A DNA stretch of 7,083 bases. It comes from Lachnospiraceae bacterium (GTDB taxonomy: Bacteria > Bacillota > Clostridia > Lachnospirales > Lachnospiraceae). Shown in pieces: positions 1 to 5,172 of the stretch. Position numbers and translations under genes: made by a program. Numbering within the stretch: the stretch's first letter is position 1; each line of letters starts with the position of its first letter. The notes beneath the pieces are model-generated. The model was not told where the DNA came from. It saw only the letters and a list, made by a program, of their open reading frames with translations, and made no database searches. The stretch is taken from positions 1-7,083 of the forward strand of contig JAILIO010000223.1 of assembly GCA_024695225.1 (NCBI GenBank). The letters are read 5' to 3'.

Positions 1-364
1 TCAAGAAAGATCACTACGAGAAGATGGGCGGCAGGGCAGAGTATATCCTGGACAGACCCTTTAAAGATCTTGATGAATCGGCATTTGTCAGGCCCTGCGA
101 TCATCAGGATGGCCTCCCCTATGAACCTGACCTCCTCATCGGAAAAGACCGGCTGCTCATCCCCGATATTGTGGCATCTGTTAAAGGGAACATCCTTCCC
201 CTCCACCGTATGATACCCGTCGGGGAGATCCGGCACCTTAACCGACAGGATCCTCCCATGAGGCACGGTGGACCTGACAAATGCCGATTCATAAAGATCT
301 TTAAAGGGTCTGTCCAGGATATACTCTGCCCTGCCGCCCATCTTCTCGTAGTGATCTTTCTTGA
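1..364. repeat. Inverted (fold-back) repeat at the window edge
   Basis: Bases 1-95 are the reverse complement of 270-364. Pairing positions sum to 365, and the arms differ at two sites: base 72 against 293, and base 93 near the inner end. The unpaired 'loop' (about 96-269) is ordinary coding sequence of the xanthine dehydrogenase-family gene. The outer end of the left arm coincides with base 1. Because the copy runs antisense through a conserved protein domain, it is most simply a chimeric read or assembly fold-back. A real inverted duplication is the alternative. Confidence 0.9.
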
Positions 365-434
365 TCACGGGACAGCTTATATCATCGGGAGACTGGTTAG
401 ACTTAAGGTTATGTGATATATTTGTATCCGACAT
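1..434 (-). CDS. Xanthine dehydrogenase-family molybdopterin-binding subunit, N-terminal fragment
   Basis: Large (molybdenum-site) subunit of a xanthine dehydrogenase/aldehyde oxidase-type hydroxylase; only the N-terminal 'hammerhead' domain is present. The frame reads MSDTNISHN, then GRAEYILDRPF, YESAFVRSTVPHGRILSVKV, VEGKDVPFNR, and DEQPVFSDEEVRFIGEAIL, ending MIAGPDK. That order (GxAEY, AFVRS..HGRI, GKDVP, QP, EVRFIGE, AGPDK) is what this domain shows in the family. The ATG at 434 has a good Shine-Dalgarno (AAGGAG, 6 bases away). Genuine sense sequence ends near residue 117 (about base 84). Beyond it the frame stays open to the edge but encodes the antisense of residues 24-53, because bases 1-95 are an inverted copy of 270-364. 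The substrate (purine, nicotinate or other) cannot be told from this domain. It is divergent from the galactokinase gene and fits with the molybdate transport and cofactor genes nearby. Family call is confident; completeness is not. Confidence 0.85.
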   Translation of the reverse strand, partial: MSDTNISHNLKSNQSPDDISCPVIKKDHYEKMGGRAEYILDRPFKDLYESAFVRSTVPHGRILSVKVPDLPDGYHTVEGKDVPFNRCHNIGDEQPVFSDEEVRFIGEAILMIAGPDKCRFIKIFKGSVQDILCPAAHLLVVIFL

Positions 435-451
435 GGAAAGCTCCTTTCCAT
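433..451 (-). promoter_or_regulatory. Hairpin spanning the Shine-Dalgarno and start codon of the hydroxylase gene
   Basis: A perfect 8-bp inverted repeat with a 3-base loop (ATGGAAAG-GAG-CTTTCCAT on the minus strand) includes the Shine-Dalgarno AAGGAG and the first two bases of the ATG. In mRNA it would hide the ribosome-binding site. It could equally be a DNA operator, or chance. The palindrome is seen directly; a regulatory role is inference. Confidence 0.45.
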
Positions 452-516
452 AATGAATAAAAACGCTTCTGCTGTAGTGCAGGAACCACACTGACTGCAA
501 CCTGACTATTTAAAAG

Positions 517-525
517 ATTATACCA
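517..525 (-). promoter_or_regulatory. Extended -10 promoter element for the hydroxylase gene
   Basis: The minus strand reads TGGTATAAT, a perfect TATAAT with the upstream TG of an extended -10 element. No good -35 hexamer lies 17-18 bases further upstream, which fits the extended -10 class. Transcription would begin near base 510, giving a leader of about 75 bases that contains the start-site hairpin. Confidence 0.5.
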
Positions 526-563
526 TAAAGACGGCTGCGGTTGTATATAAAATATGCAAAGGT

Positions 564-578
564 TGATGAAAATCATCA
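564..578. promoter_or_regulatory. Short palindrome in the divergent intergenic region
   Basis: TGATGA-AAA-TCATCA is a 6+3+6 inverted repeat between the divergent hydroxylase and galactokinase genes, just downstream of an AT-rich run (TATATAAAAT, 544-553) that might serve as a weak plus-strand -10. Its position suits an operator for either gene, but it is short and could be chance. Confidence 0.25.
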
Positions 579-618
579 TAAAAGATCAGAAGGATCATTT
601 AACACCTAAACCCTACAG

Positions 619-636
619 CCGGCGCCGTCTCGCCGG
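619..636 (+). promoter_or_regulatory. GC-rich stem-loop in the galactokinase leader
   Basis: CCGGCG and CGCCGG form a 6-bp all-GC stem with a 6-base loop, ending a few bases before the galactokinase Shine-Dalgarno (AGAGG at 641-645). It is not followed by a T run, so it is not a terminator. It may influence ribosome access or transcript stability. Confidence 0.3.
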
Positions 637-650
637 AGAAAGAGGACAGC

Positions 651-1928
651 ATGACATCCATAGAAAAGCTTATCTCAGACATCGAAAACAACGTAAATAA
701 GGACCGCATTGCGGACATTTACCCTTTGGACAGCAATGCAGCCTGCAAAAGGCTCATAGCTGCATTAAACAGATTCAAAGAGTTGTACGGAGAGTCTGAG
801 GTCCGCATATACAGCGCCCCCGGCAGGACAGAGATCGGCGGGAACCATTCAGACCACCAGCACGGCGAAGTGCTTTGCGGTTCCATATCCATGGATGCTA
901 TAGCTGTGGCCCGGCCAAACGATGACAGCAGGGTCGTCCTGTATTCCGAAGGATACGGGGAGCTGGAACTGGATATCTCAGACCTTTCGATAAAAGAAGA
1001 TGAAAAAGAAAGCACAAAAGCCCTGATCCGCGGGGTTGCCGCAGGGATAGAACAGCGGGGCTACAAGGCTTCAGGTTTTACTGCCTACGTCACTTCAGAT
1101 GTCCTCGGGGGTTCCGGTCTCTCCTCCTCCGCAGCCTTTGAGACTCTCATAGGGGTCATTATCTCTGACCTTTTCAACGACTCCTCCATAGATGCGGTCA
1201 CCATCGCAAAGATAGGGCAGTTTGCGGAAAATAAGTACTTCGGAAAACCCAGCGGTCTCATGGATCAGACAGCCTGTTCCGTGGGTTCCCTTTGCGCCAT
1301 AGATTTCAAAGATCCCGAGGAGCCAGTTATAGAGAGGATCCAGTTTGACATAGGGAAAGCCGGCTACTCTCTCTGTATAACGAACACACAGGGAAGCCAC
1401 GCAGATCTCACCGCAGATTACGCCGCAGTCCCCGAAGAAATGAAGAAAGTGGCGTCATACTTTGGAAAAGAAGTCCTGCGGGATGTGAGTGAAACAGACG
1501 TCATAGAAAATATCCCCATTCTCCAGGAAAAATTCGGCGACCGGGCAGTTCTTCGCTCCGTAAATTTCTTTGAAGAGAGCAGAAGAGCCCACCAGCAGGC
1601 TGAATGCCTTAAAGCAGCTGATGTGGACAATTTTCTCAAACTGGTTTCGGAATCCGGGGATGCATCCTTCAAATATCTCCAGAATGTTTACTCCAATTCA
1701 AATATTTCCGAACAGGGAGTCTCCATCGCACTTTTGGTGAGTTCCCTGGCCCTCAAGGGCGGAAAAGGCGTTTGCAGGGTACACGGCGGCGGGTTTGCCG
1801 GCACCATACAGGCCTTCGTGAAAAATGAGGCCGTTGAAGATTACAGAAAAGCCTTAGACGCTGTCTTTGGGGAGGGAGCCTGCGCCGTTATGAAGATCAG
1901 AAAATACGGCGGCGTCAGGGTACTCTGA
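651..1928 (+). CDS. galK: Galactokinase-family sugar kinase (GHMP)
   Basis: Cytoplasmic GHMP-superfamily kinase expected to phosphorylate galactose, or a related sugar, at C1 using ATP (Leloir pathway entry). All three family motifs are present. The sugar-binding motif PGRTEIGGNHSDHQ is at residues 57-70, the phosphate loop GGSGLSSSAA at 153-162, and the C-terminal glycine motif HGGGFAG at 378-384. GLMDQ at 202-206 carries the expected catalytic aspartate D205. Length 425 aa is slightly above the usual 380-400. The classical GEHTDY is replaced by GNHSDH, so the glutamate that contacts sugar in characterised galactokinases is N65 here. I recall this variant as common in clostridial relatives, so it marks a subfamily rather than a damaged gene. 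The ATG has an AGAGG site 5 bases upstream. moaC follows after 56 bases on the same strand. No other sugar gene is visible. Family is sure; galactose specificity is inferred. Confidence 0.88.
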   Translation: MTSIEKLISDIENNVNKDRIADIYPLDSNAACKRLIAALNRFKELYGESEVRIYSAPGRTEIGGNHSDHQHGEVLCGSISMDAIAVARPNDDSRVVLYSEGYGELELDISDLSIKEDEKESTKALIRGVAAGIEQRGYKASGFTAYVTSDVLGGSGLSSSAAFETLIGVIISDLFNDSSIDAVTIAKIGQFAENKYFGKPSGLMDQTACSVGSLCAIDFKDPEEPVIERIQFDIGKAGYSLCITNTQGSHADLTADYAAVPEEMKKVASYFGKEVLRDVSETDVIENIPILQEKFGDRAVLRSVNFFEESRRAHQQAECLKAADVDNFLKLVSESGDASFKYLQNVYSNSNISEQGVSIALLVSSLALKGGKGVCRVHGGGFAGTIQAFVKNEAVEDYRKALDAVFGEGACAVMKIRKYGGVRVL

Positions 1929-1984
1929 TAACTTTCTTTGTTTCAGAAAAGGGGTTCCATTGTTTGCAAAGAAGAGACTATGAC

Positions 1985-2482
1985 ATGTCAGAATTCACAC
2001 ATTTGGATGAACAGGGAAATGCCCGCATGGTAGATGTGGGAAATAAGGACATCACAGAGCGGGAAGCCGTGGCAAAGGGTTCCATAACAATGACCCGTGA
2101 ATGCTACGAAAAACTTGTGAATGGTGATATGAAGAAGGGAGACGCCATAAGCGCCGCCAGGATAGCAGGCATCATGGCCACCAAAAGGACCCCGGACCTG
2201 ATCCCTCTCTGCCATCCCATAAAACTCACAAAAGCATCCATGGATTTTGAATTTGACGATGAAAACTTCCGGATAACCGCTTTCTGTAAAACCTGCGCCT
2301 TCGACAAAACAGGGGTTGAAATGGAAGCCCTCACCGGGGTGTCCACCGCCCTTCTGACCATCTACGACATGTGTAAAGCCGTGGACAGAGCCATGGAAAT
2401 AAGCGATATCCGCTTAGTCAGAAAATCCGGCGGAAAATCCGGTCTCTTTGTAAATCCGAAGGACACCGGAAAAGATATTTGA
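1985..2482 (+). CDS. moaC: Cyclic pyranopterin monophosphate synthase MoaC
   Basis: Acts with MoaA in the first step of molybdenum-cofactor synthesis, converting the MoaA product 3',8-cyclo-7,8-dihydro-GTP to cyclic pyranopterin monophosphate in the cytoplasm. The 165-aa protein matches E. coli MoaC closely along its length: THLDEQGNARMVDV at the N-terminus, KKGDAISAARIAG at 50-62, KRTPDLIPLCHP at 67-78, KTGVEMEALTGVS at 108-120, IYDMCKAV at 126-133 and KSGGKSG at 147-153. The catalytic residues K51, D128 and K131 fall at the same numbers as in E. coli. The ATG at 1985 is chosen because MSEFTHLDEQG is where MoaC proteins usually begin. A TTG at 1964 would add seven residues and has its own AAGGGG nine bases upstream, so it remains possible. 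It lies 56 bases after the galactokinase gene with no terminator between. No moaA is in the window. Confidence 0.96.
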   Translation: MSEFTHLDEQGNARMVDVGNKDITEREAVAKGSITMTRECYEKLVNGDMKKGDAISAARIAGIMATKRTPDLIPLCHPIKLTKASMDFEFDDENFRITAFCKTCAFDKTGVEMEALTGVSTALLTIYDMCKAVDRAMEISDIRLVRKSGGKSGLFVNPKDTGKDI

Positions 2483-2556
2483 CCACTTAAGGCAAGGTTA
2501 CAATAAAGACAGACCAAATAAGGTAAGGCACTTTAGATAAATGTACGGTTTTGGTC
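2483..2556. other. Convergent moaC-modC intergenic region
   Basis: This 74-base AT-rich gap separates the converging moaC and modC genes. An 8-bp inverted repeat, AGACCAAA (2511-2518) with TTTGGTCT (2550-2557), has a 31-base loop and no clear T run after it, so it is a poor terminator candidate on either strand. Two imperfect direct repeats (TTAAGGCAAGG and ATAAGGTAAGG) are also present. No convincing intrinsic terminator is visible here. Confidence 0.4.
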
Positions 2557-3255
2557 TCAAAGAAGCCCTTCCATGAGACTGATGTTCTTTCTTATGTCCT
2601 CCTCCAGATCTTTTATGGGATGGACTGCGCCCACAGTCCCTTCGTGTATCCCGGCAAAGCTTCCGCACAGCCTGTAGGCTTCGACCCTGTCGTGGGATAC
2701 AAATATCACCTTTTTCCCGGACTCCCGGAAAACCTCTTCCGTCTCATTTTCAAGTTCCCATTTAAGCTCGTTATCCAGTGCGGAAAAGGGTTCATCCATG
2801 AGGATCAGCTCCGGTTCCGCAGCCAGCATCCTGGCCATGGCAACCCTCTGCTTCTGCCCTCCGGAGAGCTGGGCAGGCAGGGATCCTTCATGTCCCTCCA
2901 GCCTGAATCTCTTTATGTATGCGGAAACTCTGTCCTTTATGCCGTCTCCCCGCATCCCCGCCATGATATTCTCTTTCACTGTCATGGTCGGGAACAGCGC
3001 ATAGTCCTGGAACATATAACCCACATGTCTCTTTTGGGGCGGAAGGTTTATCCTTTCCCTGCTGTCAAAAAGTACCCGTCCGTCCAGCACGATCCTGCCA
3101 TTGTCTGGTTTTTCAATGCCGGCTATGCACTTAAGTGTCAGGCTCTTGCCGGAGCCGGAGGGTCCAAGCAGGGCAAACACACCCTCCTCCAAGGTGAATT
3201 CGGAGGATAATACAAATGAACCCAGTCTTTTTTTTATGCTGACTTCAAGCGACAC
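2557..3255 (-). CDS. modC: Molybdate ABC transporter ATP-binding protein ModC
   Basis: Peripheral membrane ATPase that powers molybdate uptake through ModB. It shows a complete nucleotide-binding domain: Walker A GPSGSGKS at residues 31-38, Q-loop MFQDYALFP at 81-89, ABC signature LSGGQKQR at 130-137, Walker B LILMDEP at 150-156 with E155 as catalytic base, D-loop SALD at 158-161 and H-loop H188. At 232 aa it stops soon after the nucleotide-binding domain and lacks the C-terminal molybdate-binding TOBE/Mop domain of the roughly 350-aa enterobacterial ModC. The start is GTG at 3255, preceded by an AGGAAGGAAG site about 10 bases upstream; an ATG a little upstream is in another frame. It is the last gene of the modABC set and converges on moaC. 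The cluster makes molybdate the likely substrate, though tungstate cannot be excluded. Confidence 0.93.
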   Translation of the reverse strand: MSLEVSIKKRLGSFVLSSEFTLEEGVFALLGPSGSGKSLTLKCIAGIEKPDNGRIVLDGRVLFDSRERINLPPQKRHVGYMFQDYALFPTMTVKENIMAGMRGDGIKDRVSAYIKRFRLEGHEGSLPAQLSGGQKQRVAMARMLAAEPELILMDEPFSALDNELKWELENETEEVFRESGKKVIFVSHDRVEAYRLCGSFAGIHEGTVGAVHPIKDLEEDIRKNISLMEGLL

Positions 3256-3273
3256 AGGTCTCTGTCTTCCTTC

Positions 3274-3358
3274 CTACCATCTGTGTATTTCCCTGCTGTC
3301 CCGGGCAATCTACGATTCCACTATCTACCACATGTGTATTTCCCTGCTGTCCCGGGCA
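3274..3358 (-). repeat. Direct repeat copying the 3' end of modB into the modB-modC gap
   Basis: Bases 3274-3307 and 3325-3358 are 34-bp direct copies with 2 differences, 51 bp apart. The upstream copy (in transcription order) encodes the last residues of ModB, ARDSREIHMW, plus its stop. The downstream copy would encode ARDSREIHRW and a stop in the same frame but lies beyond the present stop codon. The rest of each 51-bp unit is strongly diverged, so the duplication is old rather than an assembly slip. Confidence 0.85.
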
Positions 3359-4029
3359 GTCACTGCATTCATGGTGACAACCGAGGCAAATCCTATGACC
3401 ATTATCACAATGGTCCAGAACCCGGCGGTTTTGTAATCCCCGTCCTGGATCACCATGGCTATCTTCTGGGAGATAGTTCCCGTCTTGCCCGCTATATTTC
3501 CTGCAAGCATTGAGGTTGCCCCGTATTCCCCCAGGGATCTGGCAAAAGCCAGTATGGTGCCTGAAATGATCCCAGGCTTTGCAGCGGGCACTGCCACCTT
3601 CCAGAAGATCCTGCTCTCGCTCATACCAAGGGTACGGGCTGCATAAATGATATTCGGGTCCACCTGCTCAAAGGCTGCCCTGGAATTCCTGTACATCAGG
3701 GGAAATGCTATCACCACCGCCGCCAGCACGCAGCCCAGCCATGTCTGAACAGCCTTTATCCCAAAGCTCTCATACATCCAGGAGCCGAAGGGTCTCCTTA
3801 AACTGAATATCAGAAGCAGGATAAATCCCGCAACCGTGGGAGGCAGCACCAATGGCATGGTAAATATCCCGTCAACAACAGCCCTTGATCTTGGGCCCAG
3901 GGAAAGCACCTTTCTCGCCGCAAAAAGCCCCAAAAAGAAGGAAATAAATGTGGCAGCCAGTCCGGTCTTGATAGTTATCAAAAGAGGACTGTAATCCAGT
4001 CCCCTCAGAAACTCCATGATCATATCCAT
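3325..4029 (-). CDS. modB: Molybdate ABC transporter permease ModB
   Basis: Integral membrane channel subunit of the ModABC importer. From the ATG at 4029 it is 234 aa, close to the 229 aa of E. coli ModB. Hydrophobic spans lie near residues 15-37, 52-76, 95-112, 150-165 and 203-224. The cytoplasmic EAA loop that docks on ModC reads YAARTLGMSESRIFWKVAVP at 129-148 and is followed by the ModB-typical FARSLGEYGATSMLAGN at 162-178. The frame is open upstream to a TTG at 4128, but that extension is polar and unlike ModB. The ATG at 4029 has GGTGA just upstream, so it is preferred; ATGs at 4023 and 4017 are alternatives. This leaves a 111-base gap after modA. The last codons are duplicated downstream of the stop. 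ModC follows 69 bases later. Confidence 0.93.
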   Translation of the reverse strand: MDMIMEFLRGLDYSPLLITIKTGLAATFISFFLGLFAARKVLSLGPRSRAVVDGIFTMPLVLPPTVAGFILLLIFSLRRPFGSWMYESFGIKAVQTWLGCVLAAVVIAFPLMYRNSRAAFEQVDPNIIYAARTLGMSESRIFWKVAVPAAKPGIISGTILAFARSLGEYGATSMLAGNIAGKTGTISQKIAMVIQDGDYKTAGFWTIVIMVIGFASVVTMNAVTARDSREIHMW

Positions 4030-4140
4030 TTTTTCACCAATATCTCTTTCCCGGCTGCATAAGGACTTCTTATCTCCCATATCCCACAGGGCATAATGAA
4101 ACATCTCCCATGCCCGGGAACATCCCAATATGCATAAGTG
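4030..4140 (-). other. modA-modB intergenic leader with possible secondary structure
   Basis: If modB starts at 4029, 111 untranslated bases follow the modA stop. On the minus strand they hold GGGCAT and ATGCCC as a 6-bp inverted repeat with a 15-base loop, a small GGGA-TGT-TCCC stem, and repeated GGGAGAT stretches. This could tune modB expression relative to modA. Alternatively part of it is coding from an upstream non-ATG start. Confidence 0.3.
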
Positions 4141-5157
4141 TCACTCCACATCCGTGTCGAAAAGATACTTGTCAAATAAAGCCTTCGCTTCATCGGAAGT
4201 TATGAAGGATGTGAAGTCTGCAGCAGCTTTTTTCTCTGTCTCATCCGCTTCTTTATTTATCACCTGGGATACTGGGTAAATCACATCTCCCGTCAGATCG
4301 TATGATACCACTTCCAATATCTCAAGCTTGTCTTCAAGCCCATATGTATCAGACTTGTAGACCGTCCCCACCTCGTTTGACCCTTCGGAGACCGCAGTGG
4401 TCACTGCTCCCACATTTGCGCACTCATTTATCTCAATGCCCCCAAGGGCTTCAGAGACCTCTGCTGTGGTATATGCCGACGGATCCTCAGACTCTGCCAG
4501 TATGCCTGCCTTCATAAGAGCTTTTCTGGTATAGTTGCCCACGGGGACTGAACCGTCAGCCAGAGCCATGTTCTTGGCCTTGCTCAGGGTGTCCAAGCCC
4601 TTCACTTCGGTCTCACTTCCGGGATAGGTCACAACGCAGACCTGATTATTCACAACATTCTTTCTGGTGCCGTCCGCAAGGAGTCCTTCCTCCTCCAGCC
4701 TGTTCATCTGTTTCTGGGCTGCGGAGAAAAACACATCGCAGGCTGCCCCCTCCTGTATCTGGGTCATAAGGGTTCCGGAGCTGTCATAATTTCCGATTAT
4801 CCTGACTCCCGGGTGCTCAGTCTCATACAGGCCGATCACTTCCTCCATGACTTTATTGAGACTCTTTGCGGCAAAGAGGATGACTGTGGTCTCATCTCCC
4901 GCGGAGACCGGTGTTTCACTCTCTTTTACCACAAAACCTCCGGTCCCTGATGAAGGAGAGCTGCACCCTGTAAGCAGGGCAAATGATGAGATCACACATG
5001 CAAGCAGCGCAGATGATACGATCAAACCTGTGATCTTCCCTGATACCTTCCCCGGGATCCTCCCTATGATATTTCCTGTGATCCTCCCTATGATATTTCC
5101 TGTGATCTTCCCTGGCATCTTCCCGGAGATGCGTCTCTTAAGCGCTTCTGTTTTCAT
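4141..5157 (-). CDS. modA: Molybdate-binding lipoprotein ModA with repeat-extended signal peptide
   Basis: Extracytoplasmic solute-binding protein of the molybdate importer, lipid-anchored as usual in Gram-positive bacteria. The lipobox LTGC is at residues 62-65 after the hydrophobic core 45-62. The mature domain has the ModA signatures LFAAKSLNKVM (95-104, S99), YDSSGTLMTQIQEGAACDVFFSA in two conserved blocks (124-146, with S126/S127), VPVGNYTRKAL (205-215) and GTVYKSD (264-270). S99, S126/S127 and Y267 match molybdate-contacting positions of E. coli ModA. The odd feature is the N-terminus: before the hydrophobic core stand 44 residues, mostly a tetrapeptide series (GKMP GKIT GNII GRIT, and so on), making the signal peptide 64 residues instead of about 20-25. 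The ATG at 5157 has a strong GGGAGGA site 8 bases upstream, so this long form is probably the translated one. It starts 15 bases after the MoeA-like stop. Confidence 0.94.
   Translation of the reverse strand: MKTEALKRRISGKMPGKITGNIIGRITGNIIGRIPGKVSGKITGLIVSSALLACVISSFALLTGCSSPSSGTGGFVVKESETPVSAGDETTVILFAAKSLNKVMEEVIGLYETEHPGVRIIGNYDSSGTLMTQIQEGAACDVFFSAAQKQMNRLEEEGLLADGTRKNVVNNQVCVVTYPGSETEVKGLDTLSKAKNMALADGSVPVGNYTRKALMKAGILAESEDPSAYTTAEVSEALGGIEINECANVGAVTTAVSEGSNEVGTVYKSDTYGLEDKLEILEVVSYDLTGDVIYPVSQVINKEADETEKKAAADFTSFITSDEAKALFDKYLFDTDVE
5024..5131 (-). repeat. 12-bp tandem repeat array inside modA (tetrapeptide repeat)
   Basis: Nine consecutive 12-bp units, with plus-strand forms such as TTTCCTGTGATC and CTCCCTATGATA. 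They include a 24-bp pair repeated exactly (5060-5083 and 5084-5107). Because 12 is four codons, the array encodes the pattern G-[KNR]-[IMV]-x from about residue 12 to 44 of the ModA precursor. All units stay in frame. Exact neighbours beside diverged ones indicate repeated expansion by slippage. Confidence 0.9.
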
Positions 5158-5172
5158 GGTTCAATTCCTCCC

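Noticed and set aside
24..416. Plus-strand open frame of 130 codons at the left edge
   Set aside because: It is the antisense of the hydroxylase hammerhead domain; it only looks sense at its start because of the fold-back copy.
435..650. Molybdenum-cofactor riboswitch or ModE operator in the divergent region
   Set aside because: I could not find the ModE-type TAACG/CGTTA palindrome or a convincing riboswitch core; only short palindromes are present.
2551..3210. Long plus-strand open frame of 219 codons opposite modC
   Set aside because: The minus strand encodes a complete ABC ATPase with every motif intact; the opposite frame has no recognisable domain.
4030..4128. Upstream TTG start extending ModB by 33 residues
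   Set aside because: The extension is polar, unlike known ModB N-termini, and the ATG at 4029 gives the usual family length with a plausible ribosome site.
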